Source: CALXVA01 sp944393025 (GTDB lineage Bacteria > Bacillota > Clostridia > TANB77 > CAG-508). Taken from it: a DNA stretch of 64,000 nt. The DNA lies in contig OZ007016.1 of assembly GCA_963931445.1 (NCBI GenBank), forward strand, positions 1,488,001 to 1,552,000, read 5' to 3'. How positions within the stretch are numbered: position 1 is the stretch's first letter; each line of letters opens with the position of its first letter. The notes beneath the pieces were generated by a model, which did no database searches, had not been told where the DNA came from, and saw nothing but the letters and a program-made list of their open reading frames with translations. Shown here piece by piece: positions 9,591 to 18,508 of the stretch. The translations under genes were made by a program, and so were the position numbers.

Positions 9591-9851
9591 TTATGTTCAT
9601 GAATTGATAATTGCATCTATGTAAAAACATAACTCCTTTCTTGTTTTTTATATGCTTTAGAGAAATATACTAATATTATATATAGGGGTAAATATAGATT
9701 ATATAAGTATATGATTAAAAATAAAATAGATTAAAATTTGTTAAAATTAAATTATAAAAAATACATATGATGCAATTACTATATATATTAAAACATATTA
9801 TATCCCATAATGCAAGAAAAATCGTATGACAAATTTCGACTTTATTTTAAA
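9591..9851. other. Non-coding AT-rich stretch
   Basis: No open reading frame with a ribosome-binding site, no hairpin with a T tract and no recognisable RNA is visible here. Confidence 0.5.
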
Positions 9852-10006
9852 TAAGAAAGGTATTTCGCCAAGTATGCCTCTGAAGTAAGTGCGAAATACA
9901 TGTCACTCGCTTCGCTCGGACATGCTAAGGAAACCTAACCTTGTTGTATAGCAAAATCGGTAGAAATACTGAAATATCAAAAAAAGTCGATTTTTCCTAT
10001 ACAATA
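9852..10006 (-). repeat. Dispersed ~156-bp repeat, single copy, minus orientation
   Basis: The reverse complement matches the tandem units at 18085-18396: a palindromic head (TTGTATAGGAAAAATCGAC... TTGCTATACAA), then CAAGGTTAGG, then CCGAGCGAAGCGAGTGACAT, and the tail TTGGCGAAATACCTTTCTTA. It is more GC-rich than its surroundings and does not code. Confidence 0.8.
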
Positions 10007-10044
10007 AAAAGCCTGAACAATATAATTTTGTTCAAGCTTTTTTA
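10006..10044 (-). terminator. Terminator of the rpsF-ssb-rpsR operon
   Basis: AAAAAGCTTGAACAA pairs with TTGTTCAGGCTTTTT on the minus strand, directly after the rpsR stop codon. Confidence 0.8.
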
Positions 10045-10045
10045 T

Positions 10046-10331
10046 TTATTCTGCAGTATATGGTAATACTGCTATTTGTCTTGCTCTTTTTACAGCTAGT
10101 GTAATATCTCTTTGATGTTTTGCACAAGCTCCTGTTGCTCTTCTTGGAAGTATTTTTCCTTTATCATTAACAAATTTTTCTTATTTGTTCAGCATTTTTA
10201 TAATCTAATACTAAATTTTTATCTGCACATAAAGGGCATACTTTTTTTCTTATTTTTCTAAATTTTGGATTATAATCACTATCAGAATTATTATTTCTGT
10301 TATTTCTTTTATTCTTTTTATTGTCTGCCAT
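10046..10331 (-). CDS. rpsR: 30S ribosomal protein S18, with one frameshift
   Basis: Binds S6 on the 30S platform. The N-terminal part (MADNKKNKRNNR..., FRKIRKKVCPLCADKN, with the Cys pair) and the C-terminal part (GKILPRRATGACAKHQRDI, VKRARQIAVLPY) are both clear but lie in different frames. The break is at 10175-10179, where a run of five bases should be four to give AEQIRKFVNDKGKILPRR. S18 is essential, so this is almost surely a sequence error. The start at 10331 follows an internal GGGGGA ribosome-binding site. It is the last gene of the conserved rpsF-ssb-rpsR operon. Confidence 0.9.
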
Positions 10332-10396
10332 TTTTCTTCCCCCTTCCAAATAATTTTATATTTCTCAATTATAGTTAAATTTATTAATCTAAAATA

Positions 10397-10825
10397 TTAA
10401 AATGGTAAATCATCACCTGAAGATATTTCAAAATCCGAACCTTCATTTGAACTTGGCATTGCTCCAAATGTTGCATCAAAATTAGCTGTTCCCATATCTC
10501 CATCTCTTTTGCTATCTGCAAAATATGTTTCTTCAGCTATAACCTCTGTAACATAGTGTTTTTGGCCTTGTTCGTCATCCCATGTTCTTGTTTGAATTCT
10601 ACCTATCACACCTACTTGTTGTCCTTTCTTAAAATATTTGCTACAAAATTCTCCTGTTTTTCCCCAAGCTACTATGTTTATAAAGTCTGCTTGCCTTTCT
10701 TCACCTTGTCTTACAAATCTTCTATTAACAGCTAAACTAAAAGAAGCTACAAGTGTATTACTGGTTTGAGTATATCTTACTTCTGGATCCCTTGTTAATC
10801 TTCCCATTAAAATTACTTTGTTCAT
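10397..10825 (-). CDS. ssb: Single-stranded DNA-binding protein
   Basis: A 142-residue SSB that coats single-stranded DNA in replication and repair. The OB fold begins MNKVILMGRLTRDPEVRYT and includes VNRRFVRQGEERQADFINIVAWGK. The acidic tail ends DDLPF, the docking peptide for partner proteins. It sits between rpsF and rpsR, the standard order. The rpsF-ssb gap holds a short GC-rich stretch (10856-10869). Confidence 0.97.
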   Translation of the reverse strand: MNKVILMGRLTRDPEVRYTQTSNTLVASFSLAVNRRFVRQGEERQADFINIVAWGKTGEFCSKYFKKGQQVGVIGRIQTRTWDDEQGQKHYVTEVIAEETYFADSKRDGDMGTANFDATFGAMPSSNEGSDFEISSGDDLPF

Positions 10826-10881
10826 ATTTTACACCTTTTACCTTTCTATACTAAAGGCCCCCGAATGGGTTATTAAAAATT

Positions 10882-11160
10882 TTATTTTTTTACTACTATG
10901 AATTTAATTACTTCATCAGTAATTCTGTAGTTTCTTTCAAGTTCTGCAATTAGTTTTGGATTAGCTTTAAAATCATATACAACATAGTAACCTTCTTTAT
11001 TTTTGTTTATTTCATAAGCTAATTTCTTTTTTCCTAATTCATTAACTTGTTCTACTTCTCCGTCAGTATTAATCAATGTTTGAAATTTTTCAATTAATGC
11101 TTTTAAAGCATTTTCTTCAACATTAGGATTAATAATGACAACACTTTCGTATTTGTTCAT
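10882..11160 (-). CDS. rpsF: 30S ribosomal protein S6
   Basis: A 92-residue ribosomal protein (MNKYESVVIINPNVEE..., LGKKKLAYEINKNKEGYYVVYDF) that pairs with S18 in the 30S platform. AGGAGGTGAATTGTA precedes the ATG. It is the first gene of the rpsF-ssb-rpsR operon. Confidence 0.97.
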   Translation of the reverse strand: MNKYESVVIINPNVEENALKALIEKFQTLINTDGEVEQVNELGKKKLAYEINKNKEGYYVVYDFKANPKLIAELERNYRITDEVIKFIVVKK

Positions 11161-11283
11161 TACAATTCACCTCCTCTTGGATATGTAACCTATGGACTTA
11201 TGCCATAAGTAAGGAAAAAATAGCATCGCTATTTCTAACATTATTATTTTAGCATTAATTTATAAAAAAATCAAGAGATTTTT

Positions 11284-11421
11284 AAATTCGTTTTAGGGAC
11301 AGGTCTCCCAGCGAACTTTTTTTCGTTTTAGGGACAGGTCTCTTGACACAATAAATTGTCAAGAGACCTGTCCCTAAAACGAAAAAAAGTTCGCTGGGAG
11401 ACCTGTCCCTAAAACGAATTT
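11284..11421. repeat. 138-bp perfect nested palindrome (REPIN/MITE-like)
   Basis: Two 65-base arms are exact reverse complements around an 8-base loop (CAATAAAT). Each arm itself contains two direct copies of TTCGTTTTAGGGACAGGTCT, so the whole is a palindrome of doublets. It lies between rpsF and the glmS leader. The GC content is well above the surroundings and the motif does not occur elsewhere in the window, which suggests an imported element. Confidence 0.9.
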
Positions 11422-11514
11422 GACACATTTTTATTTTTATAGTAATATACTATCATAGTTTAAGAATGCATTACAAATTATTAGTAGTAAAAGAAAGGAG
11501 TTTTTTATTCTTAA

Positions 11515-11672
11515 GCGCCTGGACATATTATTATGTATGTTGACGAGGTAGAGATTTATCGAATTTTTCGGCGGATGATCTCTTGGCATTTAATTACTGC
11601 CATAAATATTAGTTAAAGGCTTGTAGTAATGCAAGTATACAAAGCTAATAGGGTAATGTTTTATTTGTATTG
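11515..11672 (+). ncRNA. glmS self-cleaving ribozyme/riboswitch
   Basis: The leader contains AGCGCCTGGAC, then GTTGACGAGGTAGAG, TTATCGAATTTTTCGGCGGA and, further on, a GGGTAAT segment, in the order of the glmS ribozyme core. Cleavage is expected between A11514 and G11515. In known members glucosamine-6-phosphate acts as the catalytic cofactor, so high product levels destroy the mRNA of the glmS gene that starts at 11710. Confidence 0.93.
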
Positions 11673-11709
11673 TTTTCTTAAATAATATTTTATGTTAAGG
11701 AGGTATTTT

Positions 11710-13563
11710 ATGTGTGGTATTGTAGGGTACATTGGTACAAAAAAAGCTACACCAATATTAGTAGATGGTCTTTTATGTTTAGAATATAGAGGGTATGATT
11801 CCGCTGGAATTGCAACTTTAGAAAAAAATGAAATTAAGGTTATGAAAGATAAAGGAAGAGTAAGTAATTTATATAATTTAGATGGAATAAATACTTTAGA
11901 AGGAACTGTGGGAATAGCTCATACAAGATGGGCAACACATGGTAAACCATCTAAAGAAAATTCTCACCCCCATACTGATAATAGTAATACTTTTGCAGTT
12001 GTGCATAATGGAATTATTGAAAATTATTCGGATTTACGAACTTTTTTAAGTTCAAAAGGTTATACTTTCTTTTCTCAAACAGATACTGAAGTTATTCCTA
12101 ATTTAATTCATTATTATTTTTACAATGGTTCTGTTTCTGTATTAAATGATAATAAAGAAAAATTATTAGGTGCTGTAAAATTGGCTATACAAGATTTAAA
12201 AGGTAGTTATGCTATAGAAGTTATTTCTCCTTTATGCCCTAATGAAATAATTGTTGTTAGAAAAGATAGTCCTCTTGTTATAGGAAAAGGAGAAAATGAA
12301 AATTATATAGCTTCTGATATTCCAGCTATATTAAAATATACTAAAAATTTCTATTTACTTGATGATAATGAATTTGCTGTAGTATCTACTAATACTATTA
12401 ACTTTTTTGATAATACTTTAGAAGAACATAATAAGACTATTAAAAATATTGATTGGGATGCAAATGCTGCTGGAAAAGAAGGTTTTGATGATTACATGCT
12501 TAAAGAAATCTTTGAACAACCAACCGCAATAAGAGAAACTATTGGTTCTAGATTTAGTTTAGGAGAAAAATGTTCTTTTGATGACATCGAAATTTCTAAA
12601 GAATATTTAAATAATGTTAATAAAATTTATATAGTTGCATGTGGTACAGCTATGCATGCAGGTTTAACTGGAAAAACTATACTTGAAAATCTTTGCCAAA
12701 TTCCTACTGTGGTAGATATTGCATCTGAATTTAGATATAGAAATCCACTTATAGATGAGCAAACTTTATGCATATATATTAGTCAATCTGGAGAAACAGC
12801 TGATACTATTGCAGCATTGAAACTTGCTAAACAAAAAGGTGCTAAAACTTTGGCTATTTCAAATGTTATAGGAAGTTCTATTACAAGAGAAGCTGATTAT
12901 TCTATATACACTCATGCTGGACCTGAAATTGCTGTTGCTTCTACTAAAGCTTATTCTTCTCAAGTAGTTTTAATTGCAATTTTGGCAGTATATTTTGCTG
13001 AAATATTAGAACGCTGTGATAAAAAAATTATTGAAAGATTAAAGGAAGATATTATAGATCTTCCATCTAAAGTAGAAAAAATATTGGATGATACTGAAAT
13101 AATTAAAGAATTTGCAAAAAAAGTATATACAGAAAAAGATATGTTCTTTTTAGGAAGAGGAACAGATTATAATGTTGCTTTAGAAGGTTCTTTAAAATTA
13201 AAAGAAATATCTTACATTCATTCAGAAGCATATGCTGCTGGAGAATTGAAACATGGTCCTATAGCACTTATTGAAAATGATGTAACAGTAATTGGAATTA
13301 TTACTGATTCAAACCTAGTGGAAAAATCTATTAGTAATATTCAAGAAGTTGTTACAAGAGGTGCTAAAACATTAATTATTACTAATCAAATACTTCCTAA
13401 TAGTAATTTTGATTTTATAATCAATATACCAAAAACTAATTTTTTAATTTCACCTATTCTTTCTGTAATACCTATGCAACTTATTGCATATTATATTGCT
13501 AAATTTAAAGGTTTAGATGTAGATAAACCTAGAAACCTAGCAAAATCTGTAACAGTAGAATAA
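11710..13563 (+). CDS. glmS: Glutamine--fructose-6-phosphate aminotransferase (isomerizing)
   Basis: Makes glucosamine-6-phosphate for cell-wall amino sugars. The start at 11710 leaves Cys2 (MCGIVGYIG) as the N-terminal nucleophile of the glutaminase domain after Met removal, and AAGGAGG lies seven bases upstream; the longer in-frame reading is rejected. Two SIS domains follow (VACGTAMHAG, ISQSGETADT, FFLGRGTDYN), ending DKPRNLAKSVTVE as usual. Length is 617 aa. Expression is set by the ribozyme in its leader, and a strong terminator follows. Confidence 0.97.
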   Translation: MCGIVGYIGTKKATPILVDGLLCLEYRGYDSAGIATLEKNEIKVMKDKGRVSNLYNLDGINTLEGTVGIAHTRWATHGKPSKENSHPHTDNSNTFAVVHNGIIENYSDLRTFLSSKGYTFFSQTDTEVIPNLIHYYFYNGSVSVLNDNKEKLLGAVKLAIQDLKGSYAIEVISPLCPNEIIVVRKDSPLVIGKGENENYIASDIPAILKYTKNFYLLDDNEFAVVSTNTINFFDNTLEEHNKTIKNIDWDANAAGKEGFDDYMLKEIFEQPTAIRETIGSRFSLGEKCSFDDIEISKEYLNNVNKIYIVACGTAMHAGLTGKTILENLCQIPTVVDIASEFRYRNPLIDEQTLCIYISQSGETADTIAALKLAKQKGAKTLAISNVIGSSITREADYSIYTHAGPEIAVASTKAYSSQVVLIAILAVYFAEILERCDKKIIERLKEDIIDLPSKVEKILDDTEIIKEFAKKVYTEKDMFFLGRGTDYNVALEGSLKLKEISYIHSEAYAAGELKHGPIALIENDVTVIGIITDSNLVEKSISNIQEVVTRGAKTLIITNQILPNSNFDFIINIPKTNFLISPILSVIPMQLIAYYIAKFKGLDVDKPRNLAKSVTVE

Positions 13564-13567
13564 TTAA

Positions 13568-13605
13568 CTCCCCCTTCTTGATTTGAATTAAGAAGGGGGT
13601 TTTAT
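13568..13605. terminator. Terminator of glmS overlapping the 3' end of bofA
   Basis: CCCCCTTCTT (13570-13579) pairs with AAGAAGGGGG (13590-13599) and a T run follows. The right arm also encodes the last codons (Pro-Pro-Ser) of the converging bofA gene. Confidence 0.85.
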
Positions 13606-13875
13606 CCGTAAAATTATTTTTAATATTATTAATAATATTGCTCCTGGTATTCCTAAAAAGCCTACTATTAATGAAGTTAAAAAATTTAACCCTATATGAA
13701 AATTAAAATTAGCACCAATTAGATTTATTATATATATTAAAATTCCTCCAAATATAGAATTAAACATTAATTTTAGAACACTTTTTATTGGCCAAATAAA
13801 TATTTTACCAAATATGAATATAAGTATTATACAAGTTAAAAATGTTATAATAGAATTTATTTCCAAAATAATCAC
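13588..13875 (-). CDS. bofA: BofA-family protein (pro-sigma-K processing inhibitor type)
   Basis: A 95-residue integral membrane protein. Three hydrophobic segments are visible, and the central and C-terminal motif FNSIFGGILIYIINLIG plus GIPGAILLIILK is typical of BofA. In Bacillus it keeps the SpoIVFB protease inactive in the outer forespore membrane until sigma K is needed. It sits just downstream of the DUF2508 (YaaL-like) gene on the same strand, the same pairing as in many Firmicutes. Confidence 0.85.
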   Translation of the reverse strand: MIILEINSIITFLTCIILIFIFGKIFIWPIKSVLKLMFNSIFGGILIYIINLIGANFNFHIGLNFLTSLIVGFLGIPGAILLIILKIILRIKPPS

Positions 13876-13987
13876 CTCAAAATAATAATTTTGATATACA
13901 TCAAGGTCTTATTAATTCTTATGATTAAATTTGGACAAATATTCTTAAATTAATAATATTATTAATTAATTTTTATACTCATACTAA

Positions 13988-14260
13988 TTAAGCTTTATTT
14001 TTTCTTATATAAATCTCATTTATCATATCAAGTACTATTCCTTTTTTTTGTGCTTTTTTCATAAGATAATCTAGTTTTGTTTGATTTGCTTTAATTTGAT
14101 ATGAATAATAATCTATTAACCCTTCTTCTGCGAATTCAAAGTTTTTTTGTGCAGAATTTAATTCATTTTTAGTTTTAATTATACTTACGATTAATTCTAA
14201 ATTTTTTTCATCTTCAGACTTGTCCGCAATTTTATTTTCTCTAATATATTCCTCATACAT
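13988..14260 (-). CDS. DUF2508 (YaaL-like) protein
   Basis: A 90-residue, all-helical, charged protein. The segment from ELNSAQKNFEFAEEGLIDYY to KLDYLMKKAQKKGI matches the DUF2508/YaaL pattern, a family of unknown function usually found beside recR and bofA. Here it is upstream of bofA with a 112-base gap. recR is not in the window. Confidence 0.8.
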   Translation of the reverse strand: MYEEYIRENKIADKSEDEKNLELIVSIIKTKNELNSAQKNFEFAEEGLIDYYSYQIKANQTKLDYLMKKAQKKGIVLDMINEIYIRKNKA

Positions 14261-14323
14261 ATAATACCACTTCCCTATAAAATAATAAATTTCCTTCTAT
14301 ATTATATGTTCTTATTTTCCTTT

Positions 14324-15139
14324 TTATGCAAATATATAAAAAATTATTATACCTAGTGATTGTATTATAAATAAATTTATAAAGTTTGAAAATAATAAAT
14401 TGCTTGTTGCTTCAATAATTCCTTCATGATTTTCTTTTTGCTTATGATGTTTTTGTGATTCAAAAAATGTTATCAGTTCTGGGATACTTGTTATAATTCC
14501 TAGTAATATACCTATTACAAATTCTGGAACATCTAAATTTATACACAAAATCTTTAATGTATCACTAAGTAAATTTCCTATATAGTATAAAGCTACTCCA
14601 GACAAAATAATTCCTAAAATATTTAAAAATACAGATTTTTTTTGTTTATTTATCACTTCACTTTTTTCTTTTTCATGTTTTAAATATATTTTATGTGCAT
14701 TAGCACTTATTTTATAGAAAAATAGAAGTAATATAATAAATATTGGAACTAAAATAAAACTACTTTCTATATTAAATATAATTATAAAAATAGGTATTAT
14801 TATTGTTATAATAACCAAAAATAAATCTATTTTTATAGCATTATTTTTCAACTTGGATTGATTTTTATTTATAAATACTGATATTAAATATTGAAATAAA
14901 TTGATTATATTAGAACTTAAAATATTAAAAATAGTTGTTTCAATAAAACCTGTAAAGGCAGAAAAAGAAACTGTAAGTAGTTCAGGAATTGAAGTTGCTA
15001 TTCCAGCGATATTTCCCACTGTTTTCGGCTTTAAATTTAATATTTGTGCTAAATTTCTTAAAACTTTAACTAATACATATTTTGCAATTAGTACAATTAA
15101 TAATGATAATATAAAAAATTTTATTAATTCTATAAACAT
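14324..15139 (-). CDS. Na+/Ca2+ exchanger-family cation antiporter
   Basis: A 271-residue protein with about nine to ten membrane helices. The two alpha repeats of the CaCA superfamily are visible as NIAGIATSIPELLTV (residues ~42-56) and ILLGIITSIPELITF in the second half, each with the Ser-x-Pro-Glu ion-binding core. The protein is short for the family (usually ~310-320 aa), and the ion specificity cannot be predicted. It is transcribed away from the T-box-serS unit. Confidence 0.75.
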   Translation of the reverse strand: MFIELIKFFILSLLIVLIAKYVLVKVLRNLAQILNLKPKTVGNIAGIATSIPELLTVSFSAFTGFIETTIFNILSSNIINLFQYLISVFINKNQSKLKNNAIKIDLFLVIITIIIPIFIIIFNIESSFILVPIFIILLLFFYKISANAHKIYLKHEKEKSEVINKQKKSVFLNILGIILSGVALYYIGNLLSDTLKILCINLDVPEFVIGILLGIITSIPELITFFESQKHHKQKENHEGIIEATSNLLFSNFINLFIIQSLGIIIFYIFA

Positions 15140-15424
15140 TCTTGATTCTCCTATAATTATTTTTCTTTTGTAATATTTTAAATAAATTTATATTTTTTAT
15201 ACATTTTTTACCTTTCATTATCTTCTTTTCTTATACAATTATTTATAAATTTCAAGTTGCAATGACATATCTGTACATTTTGCTTTATAAATACGATTAT
15301 TGCAAGAAAACTTAGTATTGTTGTATAGTAAAAATTATAACATCATAAATAATTTATGTCAATTTAGTCAAATATGTTGATATTTTTCTTATTTAGTGAT
15401 AAAATATTATTGTTTTTAATAAAG
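15140..15424. other. Non-coding AT-rich intergenic stretch
   Basis: It lies between the divergent antiporter and serS units and probably contains promoters for both. No motif is strong enough to place them. Confidence 0.4.
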
Positions 15425-15648
15425 CATTGATAAAAGATTAGTAATAAAACCAATTTTATTTAGAGAGGCTATGGTTGGTGAAAATAGCATAAAAAGTTTT
15501 ATGAATCTACTTTTAGAGCTTCTTATGAAAATAAGACCGAGTAATGCTAGGTTACAAGCATTTTAAAGTTGTCAATTAATTTTGAATAATTAAGGTGGTA
15601 CCGCGACTATTTCGCCCTTATGCTTTTTTGCATATGGGATTTTTATTT
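15425..15648 (+). ncRNA. T-box riboswitch controlling serS
   Basis: The conserved T-box AAGGTGGTACCGCG lies at 15592-15606. It is preceded by a stem I-like region with AGAGAG and a candidate serine specifier TCT at 15506-15508. A terminator hairpin CCCTTATGC/GCATATGGG with a T-rich tail follows at about 15615-15648. In this class uncharged tRNA-Ser stabilises the antiterminator and turns on the serS gene at 15667. The specifier is inferred from the downstream gene. Confidence 0.9.
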
Positions 15649-15666
15649 TATTAGGAGGTATTTTAT

Positions 15667-16947
15667 ATGATAGACATTAAGTTTTTAAGAGAAAATCCAG
15701 ATTTAGTAAGAGAAAATATTAAGAAAAAATTCCAAAATCACAAACTTATTTTAGTAGATGAAATTTTAGAATTAGATAAAAAAAATAGAGAAACTAAATT
15801 AAATGGTGATGAACTTAGAATGAAAAGAAATTCTTTAAGTTCTGAAATTGGAAATTTAATAAGAAATGGAAAAAAAGATGAAGCAGAATCTATAAAGTCA
15901 CAAGTTCAAAAAATAAACATTGAATTAGAAAAAAATGAAAAACTCGAATTAGAATATTCAAATGCAATCACTGAGAAAATGATGAAAATTCCTAATATGA
16001 TACATGAATCTGTACCAATTGGTGAAGATGATAGTAAAAATGTAGAAATAGAAAAATTTGGTGAACCTATAGTTCCTGATTATGAAATACCATATCATGC
16101 AGATATTATGGAAAATTTAAATGGATTAGACTTAGATTCTGCGCGTAGAGTTGCTGGAAATGGTTTTTACTATTTAATGGGAAATATTGCAAGACTTCAT
16201 TCAGCAATACTTTCTTACGCTAGAGATTTTATGATTAATAAAGGTTTTACTTATTGTATTCCACCATATATGATTCGTAGTGATGTTGTTACAGGTGTTA
16301 TGAGTTTTGAAGAAATGGATGCAATGATGTATAAAATTGAAGGTGAAGATTTATACTTAATTGGAACCAGTGAACATTCAATGATTGGAAAATTTAAAGG
16401 TCAAATTCTTCAAAAATCTAATATGCCATATACTATGACATCTTATTCACCATGTTTTAGAAAAGAAAAAGGTGCTCATGGAATAGAAGAGCGTGGTATT
16501 TATAGAATACACCAATTTGAAAAACAAGAAATGATAGTTGTATGCGAACCTGAAGATAGTTGGAAATGGTATGATAAATTATGGTCATATACAGTAGAAT
16601 TATTTAGGAGTATGGACATTCCTGTTAGAACTCTTGAATGTTGCAGTGGAGATTTAGCTGATTTAAAAGCTAAAAGTTGTGATGTTGAAGCTTGGAGTCC
16701 TAGACAAAAAAAATATTTTGAAGTTGGAAGTTGTTCTAATTTAACTGATGCACAAGCGAGAAGATTAGGAATTAGAATTAAAGGTGAGAAAGGAAATTAT
16801 TTTGCACATACTTTAAATAATACTGTTGTGGCTCCACCTAGAATGCTAATTGCTTTTTTAGAAAATAATTACAATAAAGATGGAAGTATCAATATTCCAG
16901 AAGTACTTCGCCCATATATGGGTGGAATTTGTAAATTAACACCTTAG
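15667..16947 (+). CDS. serS: Seryl-tRNA synthetase
   Basis: A class II synthetase of 426 residues. It has an N-terminal coiled-coil arm (about residues 30-100) that grips the long variable arm of tRNA-Ser. The class II motifs are visible: motif 2 as SPCFRKEKGAHGIEERGIYR and motif 3 as NNTVVAPPRMLIAFLEN. TTAGGAGG lies before the ATG. It is controlled by the upstream T-box and followed at close distance by engB. Confidence 0.97.
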   Translation: MIDIKFLRENPDLVRENIKKKFQNHKLILVDEILELDKKNRETKLNGDELRMKRNSLSSEIGNLIRNGKKDEAESIKSQVQKINIELEKNEKLELEYSNAITEKMMKIPNMIHESVPIGEDDSKNVEIEKFGEPIVPDYEIPYHADIMENLNGLDLDSARRVAGNGFYYLMGNIARLHSAILSYARDFMINKGFTYCIPPYMIRSDVVTGVMSFEEMDAMMYKIEGEDLYLIGTSEHSMIGKFKGQILQKSNMPYTMTSYSPCFRKEKGAHGIEERGIYRIHQFEKQEMIVVCEPEDSWKWYDKLWSYTVELFRSMDIPVRTLECCSGDLADLKAKSCDVEAWSPRQKKYFEVGSCSNLTDAQARRLGIRIKGEKGNYFAHTLNNTVVAPPRMLIAFLENNYNKDGSINIPEVLRPYMGGICKLTP

Positions 16948-16997
16948 ATTTAAATGTCATTTTAAAGTTCAAAGTATTAAAAGAAATGGAGTTATTT

Positions 16998-17585
16998 ATG
17001 ATAATTAAAAATCCTAAATTTACAATATCAGCTGTAAGTCCTAAACAGTATCCTAATGATACACTTCCTCAAGTAGTATTAGTAGGAAAGTCAAATGTTG
17101 GTAAATCATCTTTTATTAATACTATGGTTAATAGAAAAAAACTAGCACGAACTAGCAGTGAACCAGGAAAAACTAGGCAAATAAATTTTTATAATATAGA
17201 TGATAAATTTTATTTTGTAGATTTACCTGGTTATGGCTATTCTAAAATGTCTAAAAAAGAACAAATTAAAGTTGGTACTTTTATAGAAGAATACTTAAAT
17301 AAAAGCCAAAATATATCTTTAATTATATTTTTATTGGATATAAGACATTTACCAACCGAAAATGATAAATTAATGTATCACTATATTATAAACAGTGGTA
17401 GACCATGTGTAATACTTGCTAATAAAGCAGATAAAATAGCTATTACAAAAGTAAAACAATCTGTTGAAGATTTGCAAATGGAACTAAATCCATTAAAAGA
17501 TTTAAACTTTCTAGCATTTTCTTCTGAAAGAAAAATATATTCTGAAAATGTTTGGGAAATACTAAAACAATACATAATAACATAA
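16998..17585 (+). CDS. engB: Ribosome biogenesis GTP-binding protein YsxC/EngB
   Basis: A small GTPase required for late 50S assembly. G1 is GKSNVGKSS (residues 30-38 from the start used), G3 is DLPGYGYSK and G4 is NKAD. The start at 16998 is preferred over 16986 because TGGAG lies between the two. It is probably cotranscribed with serS (50-base gap). Confidence 0.94.
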   Translation: MIIKNPKFTISAVSPKQYPNDTLPQVVLVGKSNVGKSSFINTMVNRKKLARTSSEPGKTRQINFYNIDDKFYFVDLPGYGYSKMSKKEQIKVGTFIEEYLNKSQNISLIIFLLDIRHLPTENDKLMYHYIINSGRPCVILANKADKIAITKVKQSVEDLQMELNPLKDLNFLAFSSERKIYSENVWEILKQYIIT

Positions 17586-17791
17586 CGATAAACTATTATT
17601 ATTTACTAATTAAATTATTTAAGTATATTCTTTTAGCTATTTAGGTTATTAAGCTAATAAACACTGACATAATATATTATATAACATTGACTTTATGTAA
17701 CTTTTGTATTATACTAATATTATGTTCAATAAGAACTCTGCAATATCTTATTTGTTCTATTGAATAAATAAAAAATTTGGAGTGAAATCAT

Positions 17792-18031
17792 ATGGCAAAA
17801 AAGAAGAACTCTGCTAAAAAAGGAGACTTGAAAATTGAGTTTAAATCTCCGGAATTCATGCAAAGTTTTATCTTAAGCCTAAGGGAGTTTTTCCCTGAGG
17901 CTAAGTTCAAAGAAAATAACAGTTCTACTTTAACTATTTGGGCGGATAACAATTTGATTTCTGAAATTCGGATTCTTTCTGAAAGAGCTTGCTTCCAGCG
18001 TACGAAGCTTTCCGTGTTCACTCCTTGCTGA
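17792..18031 (+). CDS. Small protein of unknown function with atypical composition
   Basis: A 79-residue basic protein with a Lys-rich N terminus (MAKKKNSAKKGDLKIEFKSP). A good ribosome-binding site (TTTGGAGTGAAATC) precedes the ATG and a strong terminator follows at 18050-18084, so it is likely expressed. Codon use is unlike the neighbours, with many C/G-ending codons and a visibly higher GC content. It abuts the 156-bp tandem repeats. I do not recognise the family; transfer from elsewhere is possible. Confidence 0.6.
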   Translation: MAKKKNSAKKGDLKIEFKSPEFMQSFILSLREFFPEAKFKENNSSTLTIWADNNLISEIRILSERACFQRTKLSVFTPC

Positions 18032-18049
18032 TTTTTTCAGTTTTTAAAA

Positions 18050-18084
18050 AATGGTGTCCTTATGTCAAGGACACCATTTTTTTA
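18050..18084 (+). terminator. Terminator of the small gene ending at 18031
   Basis: ATGGTGTCCT pairs with AGGACACCAT and is followed by T7. Confidence 0.85.
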
Positions 18085-18460
18085 TTGTATAGGAAAAATC
18101 GACTTTTTATTTAAAATTTCAGTATTTTTAATGATTTTTGCTATACAACAAGGTTAGGCATCCTTAGACTGTCCGAGCGAAGCGAGTGACATGTATTTCG
18201 CACTTGCTTCAGAGGAATACTTGGCGAAATGCCTTTCTTATTGTATAGCAAAAATCGACTTTTTATTTAAAATTTCAGTATTTTTAATGATTTTTGCTAT
18301 ACAACAAGGTTAGGCATCCTTAGACTGTCCGAGCGAAGCGAGTGACATGTATTTCGCACTTGCTTCAGAGGAATACTTGGCGAAATGCCTTTCTTATTGT
18401 ATAGCAAAAATCGACTTTTTTCGTGATATTTTAGTACGCTTATCTATTCTTGCTATATAA
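18085..18460 (+). repeat. Tandem array of the dispersed 156-bp repeat: two full units and one partial
   Basis: Unit 1 begins at 18085 and unit 2 at 18241. They differ at one visible position (TATAGG versus TATAGC), and a third, degenerating head begins at 18397. Each unit has a palindromic head (TTGTATAGCAAAAATCG paired with a near-complement ending CTATACAA), then a GC-richer part with CCGAGCGAAGCGAGTGACAT and a tail ending CTTTCTTA. Related copies occur at 9852-10006 and 48736-48860. No open reading frame is present. Confidence 0.9.
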
Positions 18461-18508
18461 AAATGTTTAATTTTCTTAAATAATCTTTACTGTATTTTAG
18501 TATTTTAA

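Noticed and set aside
10826..10881. S6:S18-binding leader RNA in the rpsF-ssb gap
   Set aside because: There is a GC-rich ATTCGGGGGCC stretch but I cannot assemble the known structure around it.
17788..18021. Minus-strand ORF opposite the small gene at 17792-18031
   Set aside because: It has no ribosome-binding site, whereas the plus-strand frame has one and a terminator.
18085..18460. CRISPR array
   Set aside because: The repeats are 156 bp and directly abutting, with no unique spacers and no cas genes.
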